Shown: positions 1-8,791, counted from the stretch's first letter. The stretch is 64,000 nucleotides of DNA from Anaerolineae bacterium (GCA_023151115.1 JAKLJP010000027.1:1-64000), one strand, 5' to 3'. Numbers and translations: made by a program. Notes: generated from the sequence alone by a model not told the origin.

Positions 1-2
1 AG

Positions 3-653
3 ATCACAGCCTGTGATGCCGAAATCGAACGCCACTTCGCCGCCATTAAACCCCGCTGGGATGCTCCCGATGATTTGCCCAAGCTGCCTCCAGCCAAGCC
101 TACTTCCAAAACCAAGAACAAACCCGCCGACAGCACCCGCCAGGAGTTGTTTCGCATTGTCGGGGTAGACCTGGTGGCTGTGACCGGTCTGAGCGCCTCC
201 CTCACCCAGACCATTATCACCGAAGTTGGCACCGATATGTCCCAATGGCCTTCGGTCAAACACTATGCCTCCTGGTTGGGACTGGCTCCCCATAACGACA
301 TCTCTGGGGGCAAAGTCCTGCGCTCCCGCACCCTCAAAACTAATAATCGCGCTGGTCAAGCTTTCCGTCAAGCCGCGGCTGCGGTCACGCGCTCCAACTC
401 CGCTTTCGGGGCCTTCTACCGCCGTAAATGCGCTCAACTCGGTCCCGCTCAAGCTCTGGTAGCCACGGCTCACAAGATTGCCCGCACTGTCTATTTTATG
501 CTTAAGTACAAAGTACCTTTTGAAGACATCGGCGCGGAAGGTTATGAAACCCAACAGCGCCAGCGGGAACTGGTCCACCTCCAACGCAAGGCCGCCAAAC
601 TCGGCTTCGACCTCACTCCCAAGGAGGCTGCCCTTGTCCCAACCCCGGCTTAA
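3..653 (+). CDS. IS110-family transposase, C-terminal part (5' end outside window)
   Basis: The frame is open from base 3 to the TAA at 651-653, so the gene begins upstream of the window. The visible ~216 residues match the C-terminal half of IS110/IS116/IS902 transposases: a helix-hairpin-like stretch (GVDLVAVTGLSASLTQTII), then the conserved segment with WLGLAPHNDISGGK, a run of basic residues, and the final helical part with ARTVYFMLKYK. The catalytic N-terminal DEDD domain of this family is not in view, so integrity cannot be judged. Family members move by a bridge-RNA-guided recombinase mechanism; the RNA lies in a non-coding end of the element. A TTG at 75 is not a credible start because homology continues upstream. 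Confidence 0.88.
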   Translation: MTACDAEIERHFAAIKPRWDAPDDLPKLPPAKPTSKTKNKPADSTRQELFRIVGVDLVAVTGLSASLTQTIITEVGTDMSQWPSVKHYASWLGLAPHNDISGGKVLRSRTLKTNNRAGQAFRQAAAAVTRSNSAFGAFYRRKCAQLGPAQALVATAHKIARTVYFMLKYKVPFEDIGAEGYETQQRQRELVHLQRKAAKLGFDLTPKEAALVPTPA

Positions 654-787
654 GCGCCAGTTTCTTAGGAACAGGGCCGGAACACTTCCGCAAACTGGCA
701 TAGGGCCACCGATAGGCATACAATTGGCTTGGGCATGGTTCTCCTCCGGGATAGTGGTTCTCGCAAACCTTATTATCCTCAGATTGA
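654..787 (+). mobile_element. Probable right flank of the IS110-type element
   Basis: About 130 non-coding bases follow the transposase stop before another reading frame opens. They contain a repeated GGTTCTC (around 740 and 767) and a small inverted repeat CCTCAGATTGAGG near 777-789. The end of the element cannot be placed because IS110 members lack long terminal inverted repeats. In some subgroups a guide RNA is encoded in such a flank; that is only a possibility here. Confidence 0.35.
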
Positions 788-859
788 GGCCATGCCTTTA
801 ATATTCAGTTAGAAAAGTGCAAAGATAGTGCTCAACTTATCATCCAGGGGAAAATTTTT

Positions 860-1045
860 GTGGGTTTTACTGGTGGAATCGAAGCCTTATCCAGTGTTTC
901 GGAAATTGCCGAACTGGTCAACAGGTCACATTACAAGGTTTCGGACACTCAATGGACTCATAACTGGATACCACTCGATATGTTTTTGCATAAGGTGTTT
1001 GAGTTGAAGGGATATTACAATAAATATAATGCTCAGGATGCATAG
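860..1045 (+). CDS. Orphan 61-aa protein, possibly the C-terminal remnant of an interrupted gene
   Basis: I do not recognise the family. The frame is open from about 788, with GTG at 860 preceded by an AGGGGA that could serve as ribosome-binding site. The product is hydrophilic and aromatic-rich, with WTHNWIPLDMFLHKVF near the middle. It ends 2 bases before the dehydrogenase start. Its position directly after an IS110 flank and its lack of a convincing N-terminus suggest the tail of a gene broken by the insertion, but a short real gene cannot be excluded. Confidence 0.4.
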   Translation: MGFTGGIEALSSVSEIAELVNRSHYKVSDTQWTHNWIPLDMFLHKVFELKGYYNKYNAQDA

Positions 1046-1047
1046 TA

Positions 1048-2070
1048 ATGAAAGCATTAATGTTCACTGCTATCAAAGAGCAGCAACTGCTCGATGTGCC
1101 GGCGCCGGCCATTGACCGGCCTGATAGCGTGCTACTGAAGGTTAAATCGGTGGGGGTGTGTGGGTCGGACCTACACGGCTACACCGGCCAGAGCGGCCGG
1201 CGTGTTCCGCCGCTGATTATGGGCCACGAAGTTACGGCAGAGGTGATTGAGGTAGGAGAGGCGGTGCGGAATTTACCCCCTGGCAGCCGGGTAGCGATCC
1301 AGCCGGTGGAGTTTTGCGGGGTCTGTCCTCAATGTTTGGCCGGGCGGCGCAACGTGTGCGAAAAACGGCGTTTGATGGGCATGAACGCCCCCGGCGCGTA
1401 TGCAGAATATGTCACCTGGTCGGCTTCTAATTTGTTTCAACTGCCCGATACCTTATCCTATGAAGATGGGGCATTGACTGAACCGCTGTCCGTGGCGGTC
1501 CATGCGGTTAGTTTGGCCCATATCAAGCTCTACGATACGGCTTTGGTAGTCGGCGCGGGACCAATTGGGTTGCTGACCCTGGCCGTGCTCAAACTCACCG
1601 GACTGAGCCGGATTGCCGTCAGCGATACCAGCGACGCCCGGCTGGAAGTTGCCCGCGCCCTGGGGGCACAAGTCACGATTAATCCCATCCGGCAGAACCC
1701 CCGCCAAGTGGTCAACGAGTTCACTAATGGGGGTGGGGTTGATCTCGCTTTTGAGGCGGTTGGTATTAGCGCTACGGCCCAACAAAGCCTGGAAGTGACC
1801 CGCAATAACGGCACCGTAGTTTGGATCGGCAACAACCAACGCCTGATTGAGATAGATATGCAGGCAATTGTGACCCGCGAACTGCGGGTGATCGGTTCCT
1901 ACGGTATGAACGACGAGGATTTTCAGCGTTCGCTGCGTTTGCTGGCCGATGGGCAGATTCCCACCGGGCAGCTCATCAATCGGCGGGCCAGCCTCGACGA
2001 AGGGCCAGCCTTGTTTGACCAACTGCTGGCCTCGCCGGAGACGATCAAGTGTGTGATTAACTTTGAGTGA
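1048..2070 (+). CDS. Zinc-dependent alcohol/polyol dehydrogenase (MDR family)
   Basis: A 340-residue medium-chain dehydrogenase, the usual length for the sorbitol/threonine dehydrogenase branch. The catalytic zinc region has GVCGSDLHG and GHE. The structural zinc lobe shows four cysteines spaced C-x2-C-x2-C-x7-C around residues 91-105. The Rossmann fold carries GAGPIGLL. It should oxidise a secondary alcohol or sugar alcohol with NAD(P); the substrate cannot be read from the sequence. It leads a plus-strand group with an SDR, a TauE/SafE exporter and a PLP dehydratase, which suggests a small catabolic cluster for a sugar, sugar acid or hydroxy-acid. Confidence 0.88.
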   Translation: MKALMFTAIKEQQLLDVPAPAIDRPDSVLLKVKSVGVCGSDLHGYTGQSGRRVPPLIMGHEVTAEVIEVGEAVRNLPPGSRVAIQPVEFCGVCPQCLAGRRNVCEKRRLMGMNAPGAYAEYVTWSASNLFQLPDTLSYEDGALTEPLSVAVHAVSLAHIKLYDTALVVGAGPIGLLTLAVLKLTGLSRIAVSDTSDARLEVARALGAQVTINPIRQNPRQVVNEFTNGGGVDLAFEAVGISATAQQSLEVTRNNGTVVWIGNNQRLIEIDMQAIVTRELRVIGSYGMNDEDFQRSLRLLADGQIPTGQLINRRASLDEGPALFDQLLASPETIKCVINFE

Positions 2071-2195
2071 GGCGAAGCGGACGCGAGGAGAGGTGAGGCG
2101 AGGACGCGAGGAGAAGAGGACGCGAGGAGGCGAAGAGGCGAGGACGCGAGAATACGTCGCTTTATCCTCTCCTTTCCTCGCCTCACGTGCCATCG
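2071..2195. repeat. Purine-rich tandem repeat with inverted tail
   Basis: Irregular copies of GGACGCGAGGAG / GGCGAGG fill the gap between the dehydrogenase and SDR genes (about 2071-2150). The complementary stretch CCTCGCCTCACG at about 2177-2188 could fold back on them. It belongs to the short-tandem-repeat class seen between many genes in this window. Confidence 0.7.
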
Positions 2196-2214
2196 TCTCT
2201 TTCGAGGAGGGTCT

Positions 2215-2952
2215 ATGAGATTAGCCGGTAAAGTTGCCATTATCACCGGGGCGGCGTCGGGGATTGGCCGGGCGACGGCGCTGCGTTTTGCCCAGGAGGG
2301 GGCTAGGGTGGTGGTGGCCGATATTAATGCCGCCGGGGGAGAACAGACCGTCGAGCAGGTTAAGCATGAGGGTGGCGAGGCCGCTTTTATCGCCACTGAT
2401 GTGGGAGTGGAGACCGACCTGGAACAGATGGTCGCCTTTGCGGTCAACATGTATGGTGGGCTGGACATTTTGCATAACAACGCTTACTGGACCGATGCCA
2501 AACCCCTCCTGGACACAACGGTTGACAACTGGCAGCGCACCCTGGATGTGACCCTGCGCCCGGTCTTTTTGGCCAGTAAATTGGCCGTGCCCCATTTGCG
2601 GGCGCGCGGCGGCGTAATTTTGAACACCGCCTCGGTACATAGCATTATTGGGATACGCAATTTTATCGCTTATCAGGCGGCTAAAGGGGGCGTGCTGTCT
2701 TTGACCCGCGCCCTGGCTCTGGAATTGGCCCCGGAAATTCGGGTGGTGGCGATTTTGCCCGGCCCCATTGATACCCCGGCGCTCGGCATAGACGACAAAA
2801 GCGCCATTGGCAATTTGATTACTGCCACACCGCTGAGGCGCCTGGGTAAACCGGAAGAGGTGGCGGCCCTGGCAGCTTTTCTGGCCTCCGATGAGGCTGC
2901 GTACATTACCGGCACGGGAATTGTCATTGACGGAGGTTTTACTACCCAGTAG
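2215..2952 (+). CDS. SDR-family oxidoreductase
   Basis: A 245-residue classical short-chain dehydrogenase. The N-terminus has the nucleotide-binding TGAASGIG motif and an acidic residue after the second strand (VVVADIN), which favours NAD. NNA follows strand 4; the catalytic Ser and Tyr-x3-Lys are in the segment around SVHSIIG and YQAAKGG. The C-terminus ends with the usual [20 protein letters not shown] lies just before the ATG. The next gene starts 2 bases after its stop, so translation is probably coupled. The substrate is unknown; the neighbours suggest sugar or hydroxy-acid oxidation. Confidence 0.9.
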   Translation: MRLAGKVAIITGAASGIGRATALRFAQEGARVVVADINAAGGEQTVEQVKHEGGEAAFIATDVGVETDLEQMVAFAVNMYGGLDILHNNAYWTDAKPLLDTTVDNWQRTLDVTLRPVFLASKLAVPHLRARGGVILNTASVHSIIGIRNFIAYQAAKGGVLSLTRALALELAPEIRVVAILPGPIDTPALGIDDKSAIGNLITATPLRRLGKPEEVAALAAFLASDEAAYITGTGIVIDGGFTTQ

Positions 2953-2954
2953 CT

Positions 2955-3716
2955 ATGCTCAGTGGATTTGAATTTGTGCTGATCGGTCTGGCGGCCGTCG
3001 CTGCGGGAGCGGTGAACGCCCTGGCCGGCGGCGGCACGCTGATTACCTTCCCCATGCTGACGGCGGTCGGGGTTCCGGCGGTAACGGCCAATGTGACTAA
3101 TACGGTGGCGCTGTGTCCGGGCTACCTGGGCGCGACCCTGGCCCAGAAGAAAGATTTGCAGGGACAAAAATGGCGGCTGTGGTTGTTGTTGCCGATGAGC
3201 GTGATTGGGGGTGTTATTGGCGGCATTTTGCTGCTGAACACGGGCGAGCGCGTTTTTCGGGCGCTGGTCCCGTTTTTGATTCTGCTGGCCTCGGTTTTGC
3301 TGGCGGTGCAGGACCCGGTAAGGGCCTGGCTGGTACGCCGCTCCCACCATACCGGCTCGACCCTCTCCGAAACGTGGGCCATGCTGCCGACGGGCCTGGC
3401 GGCCATTTACGGTGGCTATTTCGGCGCGGGTCTGAGCGTGATTGTGCTGGCCGCGCTGGGGGTGACTCTGGATGACTCGCTGACCCGGCTCAATGGCTTG
3501 AAACAGGCTGTTGCTTTCGGCGTCAACATCGCTGCTGCCATTTTTTTTCTGTTTTCCGGCCAGGTGGTCTGGTCAGCCGCGCTGGTGATGGCCGTCGGCG
3601 CGCTGCTGGGCGGCGTTTTGGGCGGAAAGTTGGCGGGTCAAATCAAACCGGCGGTGCTGCGCTGGATTGTGGTGGTGATCGGGGTGGTCGTGGCTGTTAT
3701 TTATTGGGTACGTTGA
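2955..3716 (+). CDS. TauE/SafE (TSUP) family membrane transporter
   Basis: A 253-residue, very hydrophobic protein with about 7-8 predicted membrane spans. The TSUP signature [16 protein letters not shown] is at the N-terminus, and the second half repeats the motif as [11 protein letters not shown]. Family members export or import sulfonates, sulfite or organic acids. Here it lies between an SDR and a PLP dehydratase in one tight operon, so it may export an acidic product or import the substrate of the cluster (inference). Confidence 0.88.
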   Translation: MLSGFEFVLIGLAAVAAGAVNALAGGGTLITFPMLTAVGVPAVTANVTNTVALCPGYLGATLAQKKDLQGQKWRLWLLLPMSVIGGVIGGILLLNTGERVFRALVPFLILLASVLLAVQDPVRAWLVRRSHHTGSTLSETWAMLPTGLAAIYGGYFGAGLSVIVLAALGVTLDDSLTRLNGLKQAVAFGVNIAAAIFFLFSGQVVWSAALVMAVGALLGGVLGGKLAGQIKPAVLRWIVVVIGVVVAVIYWVR

Positions 3717-3725
3717 GGAGTGTGT

Positions 3726-4676
3726 ATGGATTTCTACACTGAGTCGACCCAAGCGGAACAACGCATCCGGCCCTACATCCGCGAAACGCCGCTGGATCAC
3801 GCCCTGGCCCTGAGTGAAACGGGCCAAAGCAATGTCTATCTCAAGTTGGAAAATCTGCAATATACCGGCTCGTTCAAGCTGCGCGGAGCCATGAACAAAT
3901 TGCTCAGCCTCAGCCCGGAGGAACGCGCCCAGGGTATTGTGACGGCCTCTTCCGGCAACCACGGGGCGGCGGTGGCCTACGGCCTCAAGCGGCTGGGGCT
4001 GCCTGGTCAAATTTTTGTGCCGGAGAACGCCTCGCCGGTTAAAGTTGAAATGATCCGGCGCTTGGGAGCGCAGGTTCATCATTACGGCAATGACAGCGGC
4101 CTGACCGAACTCTACGCCCGCGACTATGCGGATCAGCGCGGCCTGGTTTATATTTCACCCTACAACGACCCGCAGATTATCGCCGGACAGGGGACAATTG
4201 GGGTCGAATTAGCCCGGCAACTGGAGCGGATTGACGCCGTTTTTGTGACCGTTGGCGGGGGTGGACTCATTAGCGGCATTGCCGGGTATCTTAAAGCCGT
4301 TCAGCCGCAGGTCAAAATCATCGGCTGTTTGCCGGAAAATTCGCCGGTGATGGCCGAATCGGTCAAGGCCGGTCAAATTGTCGAAATGGAGTCGCTGCCC
4401 ACCCTGTCGGATGGCAGCGCCGGGGGGATCGAGCCGGGGGCGATCACCTTTGCCTTGTGCCGAAAACTGGTGGATGAGTTTGTGCTGGTCAGCGAGGACG
4501 AGATCAAAGCCGCCATGCGCCTGATCATCGAAAGCCAACACCTGCTGGTCGAAGGGGCGGCGGGTGTGGCGGCGGCGGCTTATCTCAAAACAGCCGAACG
4601 CTTCCGCGCTCAAAACGTGGTGATAGTTTTGTGCGGAGCCAATATCAGCCTTGAGGCGTTGAAAAGTGTCTTATGA
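3726..4676 (+). CDS. PLP-dependent threonine/serine dehydratase-like enzyme
   Basis: A fold-type II PLP enzyme. The PLP lysine is in GSFKLRGAMNKL (near residue 50), SSGNHGAAVAYG binds the phosphate-side substrate, and GGGGLISGIAGYL is the PLP phosphate loop. There is no C-terminal ACT domain, so it resembles the catabolic, unregulated threonine dehydratase or the related hydroxyectoine-type dehydratase rather than biosynthetic IlvA. The ATG at 3726 is preferred over GTG at 3720 because GAGGAG (3715-3720) is correctly spaced only from the ATG. It is the last gene of the plus-strand cluster that starts at 1048. Confidence 0.86.
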   Translation: MDFYTESTQAEQRIRPYIRETPLDHALALSETGQSNVYLKLENLQYTGSFKLRGAMNKLLSLSPEERAQGIVTASSGNHGAAVAYGLKRLGLPGQIFVPENASPVKVEMIRRLGAQVHHYGNDSGLTELYARDYADQRGLVYISPYNDPQIIAGQGTIGVELARQLERIDAVFVTVGGGGLISGIAGYLKAVQPQVKIIGCLPENSPVMAESVKAGQIVEMESLPTLSDGSAGGIEPGAITFALCRKLVDEFVLVSEDEIKAAMRLIIESQHLLVEGAAGVAAAAYLKTAERFRAQNVVIVLCGANISLEALKSVL

Positions 4677-4698
4677 TGTGGGTTCCGTGCTTATCAGA

Positions 4699-4800
4699 AA
4701 AAATCATCCTGAGTAGGGCTATCGCCTGTATCGAAGGATGATTTTTGCCTTACTGCACCCTTCGATACGCCCTTTCAGGGCTACTCAGGATGCAGTAAGG
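4699..4800. repeat. Two adjacent REP-like hairpins
   Basis: The first hairpin has arms AAAAATCATCCT (4699-4710) and its complement (4735-4746); the second has CCTTACTGCA (4748-4757) and its complement (4791-4800). Each encloses the same core, CCTGAGTAG facing CGAAGG, in opposite orientation. Related cores occur near 35356-35404 and 56311-56442. The pair sits between convergent genes and may stop transcription from both sides. Confidence 0.75.
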
Positions 4801-4837
4801 TAGACTTCGAACTCGGGTTTATGGTTAGAGTCAGCAA

Positions 4838-5734
4838 TTACTGCACCGGGTTAACCAATCGCCCAATCCGCTCGATGGTAATTTCGACCACATCCCCTGC
4901 CTGGAGGGTGTAATCGTCGGGTGGGACGAGGCCGGTGCCGGTCATTAAGAAGACGCCGTGAGGGAATTCGTTTTCGCGCCCCAGGTAGGCGACCAGCTCG
5001 CTGATGGGGCGCTTCATTTGGCTGGTGCTGATCTGGCCGGCAAAAATGGTTTCCCCGGCGCGCTGAATGGCCAATTCAATTTCCACCGGGCCGCTCAGGT
5101 CGGCGGCCAGGGTGACGACCGGCCCCAGGGCGCAACTGCGGGTATAGATTTTGGCCTGAGGCAGGTACAACGGGTTCTCGCCTTCGATGTCGCGGGAAGA
5201 AACATCGTTGCCGGCAGTGTAGCCGACAACCTGCAAATTGGGGCTGAGCAGTACCGTCAATTCTGGTTCGGGCACAGTCCAACTCGCGTCGGCCCGGACG
5301 CGGATAAAATCGTGCGGGCCAACCACCCGATGGGGGGTTGCTTTGAAAAAGATTTCAGGCCGTTCTGCCTCATAAACCCGATCATAAACGCCAATTTTGT
5401 TTGACTCCTCCTCGCGGGCCTGACGGCTGCGTAAATAGGTTACGCCTGCCGCCCAAACCTCCTGAGCATCCAAAGGCGGCAAGAGATGGGGTCGGGTAGG
5501 ATCGGGTTGATGTTGCAAGTCGGCCCAGGCATAAACCGGAGTGAGATTAGCTGTGGCATCGGCCAAAGTAGCAGCAACCTGGGCTGCTCCTTGCTGCCCG
5601 GCCCAACTCAGCCAGATATTGAACGAAGCAAAGGCAGGCCGGCCAGTGGCAGTCAAATCGTAAACCCGCTCATCGAGGATCGCTCCCAGGCGCGGGCCAA
5701 GGGCGGGTTGAAAAAAGCGACAAATTTGCAGCAT
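4838..5734 (-). CDS. Fumarylacetoacetate-hydrolase family protein
   Basis: About 298 residues with the FAH C-terminal fold. Acidic metal ligands are visible in VPEPEL, and the active-site region has NDVSSRDIEGENPLYLPQAK. The end (TGTGLVPP, LQAGDVVEITIE) is typical of the family. Members hydrolyse or dehydrate 2-keto acids, for example 2-keto-3-deoxy-arabinonate or 2,4-diketo-3-deoxy sugar acids. Together with the facing dehydrogenases this suggests sugar-acid breakdown. The start at 5734 is chosen because a near-perfect GGAGGTGA lies 4 bases upstream; an upstream in-frame ATG at 5752 would put that site inside the coding region. Confidence 0.85.
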   Translation of the reverse strand: MLQICRFFQPALGPRLGAILDERVYDLTATGRPAFASFNIWLSWAGQQGAAQVAATLADATANLTPVYAWADLQHQPDPTRPHLLPPLDAQEVWAAGVTYLRSRQAREEESNKIGVYDRVYEAERPEIFFKATPHRVVGPHDFIRVRADASWTVPEPELTVLLSPNLQVVGYTAGNDVSSRDIEGENPLYLPQAKIYTRSCALGPVVTLAADLSGPVEIELAIQRAGETIFAGQISTSQMKRPISELVAYLGRENEFPHGVFLMTGTGLVPPDDYTLQAGDVVEITIERIGRLVNPVQ

Positions 5735-5781
5735 AACGTCACCTCCAGTCATAACTTTAAAAGAAATTTGGCGTGGCCCCG

Positions 5782-5810
5782 ACTATAATTTATTGATTGG
5801 GCTTTGTCAA
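5782..5810 (-). promoter_or_regulatory. Sigma70-type promoter for the FAH-family gene
   Basis: Read on the minus strand: TTGACA (5805-5810), 17-base spacer, TATAGT (5782-5787). It points at the gene starting at 5734 and is divergent from the promoter at 5843. Confidence 0.75.
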
Positions 5811-5842
5811 TTTGGGGAGGAGTGTTGAATTTATAGAACCCG

Positions 5843-5871
5843 TTGACAGCCCATCTACCCGGTGCTATACT
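5843..5871 (+). promoter_or_regulatory. Sigma70-type promoter for the FHA-SUMF1 pair
   Basis: TTGACA (5843-5848), 17-base spacer, TATACT (5866-5871); the first ATG is at 5897 with AGAAGGG upstream. Confidence 0.78.
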
Positions 5872-5896
5872 TGAAGATAGAGAAGGGTAACAGGCA

Positions 5897-7105
5897 ATGT
5901 TCAAATATGATTGCCGCAAATGCCCCATTCGAAACCGTTGTATTGATCAGAGCGACAACTCTCCGAGTATCAAGACCATGATCCGTAATGCCTTTGCGGC
6001 GCGGACAGACACTCATGCTACCTGGGGGATGCTGCAAATCAATTGTCTTCTGGTCAAAGCAGACGAGGAACGGGCCAGAAAAAATTCGGGGCAAGAAGAG
6101 TCTATGTTAGCCCGCCGGCTGCGACAAATTCGGGAGGCTAAAGAAGGTCCACCCCCTCCCCCGCCTCAATCCGCACCGAAAAGGCCCGACTACCTGCGAC
6201 CGGTTTCATCCACGGCGGCTGAGCCTCCGCCCGCCGCTAAATTTAAGCCACTCCCATCCCAAAGTAAACCTGAAACCCGTTGGGAAACCTCGTCGCTGGG
6301 CCACACCTCTGAAAAGCCGGCCTGGACTGCTCCGCTGCGGGATGAAACGCGGCCCGACATGATTGGGGCGGTTGAAGCGCTGCCCAAAAATTTACCCAGT
6401 AAAAAGGTAACGGCGCCTCAAGGCAGACCCTATTGGTTGGTCCTCGGTTCAAGTAATCGCCATATTGCCCTGCCTGTCACCGGCGAATTGGTTTTGGGCC
6501 GGTTTGATCCCAACCTGGGCCTGCCGCCGGATGTTGACCTGGCTTATGAAGATGCCGGCAGTCGAGTTATTTCACGCCGGCATGCCAAAATCGTTGGCCA
6601 GGATGGCCAGCACACCATCGAAGACCTGGGTAGTCGCCATGGCGTGTTTCTCAATGGTGAACAGATTCAATTCAGACCCTCGCGCCCGTTGCAGCATGGC
6701 GACCAGATTACCCTGGGGAATATGCGGTTTTATTACGAGGCAGTGCCGGTAGAACGGCTGATGGTCTCCGCCACCCCCCAAGTTCAGCATGTTCTGATGA
6801 CCCCCACCGGCGAACAATTCCTCATTGCGCCGCCCCAGGAGATCACCATCGGCCGTTCAGATCGCTATGTTGATTTTATCCCCGAACTTGATCTGAACTC
6901 GATGGGCGAGGTCGCGGTTCGGGTGTCGCGCCGCCACGCCGTTATCACCTGGCGAGACGGCTTGCCTTATGTGGAAGACTTGGGCAGCGGTTTTGGCACC
7001 CGCCTTAACGGCGAAATGCTGCTGCTCGGCCAGGCGGTCGCCTTAAAACCCGGCGATCATATCTGGCTGGGCGGCTGTGTTCTGGCTTATGATATTATGG
7101 TTTAA
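5897..7105 (+). CDS. Double FHA-domain protein with Cys-rich N-terminus
   Basis: 402 residues. The N-terminus carries a possible metal site (C-x2-C-x4-C in YDCRKCPIRNRC, plus Cys near residue 51). A charged helix and a Pro-rich linker follow (about 75-170). Two FHA domains come next: the first around 185-275 with VLGR, SRRHA and DLGSRHGVFLNG; the second around 300-395 with TIGR, SRRHA and DLGSGFGTRLNG. FHA domains bind phosphothreonine, so this is a likely reader of the Ser/Thr kinases encoded in the window (inference). It has its own strong promoter and lies 15 bases before a SUMF1-type gene, so the two are probably co-transcribed. Confidence 0.87.
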   Translation: MFKYDCRKCPIRNRCIDQSDNSPSIKTMIRNAFAARTDTHATWGMLQINCLLVKADEERARKNSGQEESMLARRLRQIREAKEGPPPPPPQSAPKRPDYLRPVSSTAAEPPPAAKFKPLPSQSKPETRWETSSLGHTSEKPAWTAPLRDETRPDMIGAVEALPKNLPSKKVTAPQGRPYWLVLGSSNRHIALPVTGELVLGRFDPNLGLPPDVDLAYEDAGSRVISRRHAKIVGQDGQHTIEDLGSRHGVFLNGEQIQFRPSRPLQHGDQITLGNMRFYYEAVPVERLMVSATPQVQHVLMTPTGEQFLIAPPQEITIGRSDRYVDFIPELDLNSMGEVAVRVSRRHAVITWRDGLPYVEDLGSGFGTRLNGEMLLLGQAVALKPGDHIWLGGCVLAYDIMV

Positions 7106-7120
7106 AAGAGGTGGATGATT

Positions 7121-7897
7121 ATGATCCAGCAACCTGTCCCTGCATCTAACCCAACCAGTACCTCGGTTATTGTCTGGCCTAATGACGACAAAGAAATGGT
7201 TTTTATTTCCGGCGGTGCTTTTACAATGGGCAGCAATGATGGCAACCCCAATCACCAACCGCAGCACCAGGTTTTTGTAGCCGACTTTTATCTTGACCGC
7301 TGGCCGGTGACCAATGCTGAATACAAAAAATTTGTAGATGCAACCGGCCATGCTGTGCCCAATTACCAGGTCAGTTGGTGCGACACCCAAGGGTATAACT
7401 GGGACCCGGAGACTCGCACTTACCCGGCGGGCAAAGCCGATCATCCGGTGGTGCTGGTCACCTGGGCCGATGCCATGGCTTATGCCGCCTGGGCCGGCAA
7501 ACGCCTGCCCACTGAGGCCGAGTGGGAGCGCGCCGCGCGCGGCTTTACGGGCCGGCGTTATGCCTGGGGTAATGAGTTTGCCGCCCATTACTGCAACTGT
7601 AAAGAAGCGGGTTTACACGAGACCAGTCCCGTGGGCGCTTTTTCTCCCGCCGGGGACACCCCGGAGGGGGTGATTGACATGGTTGGTAATGTTTGGGAGT
7701 GGACCAACAGCCTGTTTTACCCCTTCCCCTATGACCCCAATGATGGGCGGGAAAGCCGACAGGCGCAGGGATTCCGGGTGCTGCGCGGCGCCTCCTGGAT
7801 GAACGATGCCAGCGTGGCTAACTGTCTTTCCCGGCTGGACGGAGATTTTCAATTTTATAACAATGTGGGTTTTCGCTGCGCGGTCTCGCCGGAGTAG
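7121..7897 (+). CDS. SUMF1/formylglycine-generating-enzyme-like protein
   Basis: About 258 residues of the FGE-sulfatase/EgtB/PvdO fold: GGAFTMGSNDG at the start, YLDRWPVTNAEYKKF, RLPTEAEWERAARG, VGNVWEWTNS, and RGASWMNDA to GFRCAV at the end. Only one cysteine (ANCLSR) falls in the region where true formylglycine-generating enzymes carry a catalytic pair, so copper-dependent Cys oxidation is doubtful. In signalling clusters such domains often work as binding or oxidoreductase modules beside kinases and FHA proteins. ATG 7121 is chosen over 7115 because AGAGGTGG (7107-7114) is properly spaced from it. Confidence 0.86.
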   Translation: MIQQPVPASNPTSTSVIVWPNDDKEMVFISGGAFTMGSNDGNPNHQPQHQVFVADFYLDRWPVTNAEYKKFVDATGHAVPNYQVSWCDTQGYNWDPETRTYPAGKADHPVVLVTWADAMAYAAWAGKRLPTEAEWERAARGFTGRRYAWGNEFAAHYCNCKEAGLHETSPVGAFSPAGDTPEGVIDMVGNVWEWTNSLFYPFPYDPNDGRESRQAQGFRVLRGASWMNDASVANCLSRLDGDFQFYNNVGFRCAVSPE

Positions 7898-7904
7898 CGA
7901 GGAT

Positions 7905-8026
7905 AGAGATTGGAGATTGGAGATTATTATACTTTGCACGGATACAAACTGCGTTTTTCTACACTGGCAAAAAGCTCAGTTTGTGCCTGCGGACAGTATA
8001 GCTTGAATCTCCAATCTCTAATCTCC
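7905..8026. repeat. Heptamer repeat pair in inverted orientation between convergent genes
   Basis: GAGATTG/GAGATTA-type 7-mers at about 7905-7926 face their complement AATCTCCAATCTCTAATCTC at 8005-8024, with ~78 bases between. The structure spans the gap between convergent genes, and the ComB stop codon sits at its right edge. It could act as a bidirectional terminator. Confidence 0.75.
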
Positions 8027-8712
8027 TATACATTCACCGGCTTTAGCAGCCACAGCCCATCGCGCCGCTCGACGACCAGCGCAAAATCGAAGCGGTCCAC
8101 CTCAACGCAGCGAGCCAGGTCCGCCTCGGAAAATTCGGGGTGGTCTGGGTCGGTGAAGAGATGGCCGGTAGTTGACTCGTACACGCGCCGGATGAAGGGG
8201 GCGATGTCAGGCTGCTCGCCGCGCAGCAGCGCCGTTAAGTAGTCGGCGCAGGCGATATCCTCATCCCCGTCGCGCCCCAACAAAATCCCTGTTATCACAA
8301 ATGTCACCCTCTCTGGCTGAGCCTGCCGCAGATAGCGGGCTGTCGCTCCGGCGCAAACCAGGCTGCCGGCCAGCAGCAGCTCAGTGCTGGTGCTGCGGAC
8401 CACGCCTTGCGTACCCGCTGAGGTTCGCTGGATCAACCGCCGTCCCGTCAGGTCGAGACCGGCTATTTCAGTGGGCGAGTTGCCGAAATCAAATTCGGAA
8501 ACCGGCAGACCGTCTACCTCACCCATCAGAAATGTGCCGGGAAATTGTTCACGCAAGGTCAGGGCTTCTTCAACCGTACCGGCCAAGATAATCTCATTGG
8601 CTCCGGCTGCAAAAGCGTAGGCGGCAGTGGTAAAGGCCCGAACCACATCAATGGCAACAACCGCGCCGGTGGCATCAGGACAGGTTTCGAGGGTGGCTTG
8701 GCAAAATTCCAT
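8026..8712 (-). CDS. comB: ComB-family 2-phosphosulfolactate phosphatase
   Basis: 228 residues of the ComB fold: the early VAIDVVRAFTTAAYAFAAGA, the GEVDGLPVSEFDFGNSP segment and RTSAGTQG match the Mg-dependent phosphatase family that makes sulfolactate from phosphosulfolactate. In bacteria without coenzyme M the family often has unknown roles, so the exact substrate is uncertain. The stop TAG (8026-8028) abuts the heptamer repeat between this gene and the convergent SUMF1-like gene. Confidence 0.82.
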   Translation of the reverse strand: MEFCQATLETCPDATGAVVAIDVVRAFTTAAYAFAAGANEIILAGTVEEALTLREQFPGTFLMGEVDGLPVSEFDFGNSPTEIAGLDLTGRRLIQRTSAGTQGVVRSTSTELLLAGSLVCAGATARYLRQAQPERVTFVITGILLGRDGDEDIACADYLTALLRGEQPDIAPFIRRVYESTTGHLFTDPDHPEFSEADLARCVEVDRFDFALVVERRDGLWLLKPVNV

Positions 8713-8723
8713 TATCGTTATCT

Positions 8724-8783
8724 GACCGGGGACCGAAGACCGAGGACAGGGAAATCTTTACCCGTCTCCGGTCTCTGGTCCCC
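8724..8783. repeat. Inverted repeat upstream of comB
   Basis: GGGGACCGAAGACCG (8728-8742) faces CGGTCTCTGGTCCCC (8769-8783) as an imperfect inverted repeat. The unit GACCGAG/GACCGAA has 7-base spacing, like the other short tandem repeats here. Confidence 0.6.
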
Positions 8784-8791
8784 AATCGTTT

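Noticed and set aside
7121..7897. Calling the SUMF1 protein an active formylglycine-generating enzyme
   Set aside because: Only one of the two expected C-terminal cysteines is present and no sulfatase gene is nearby.
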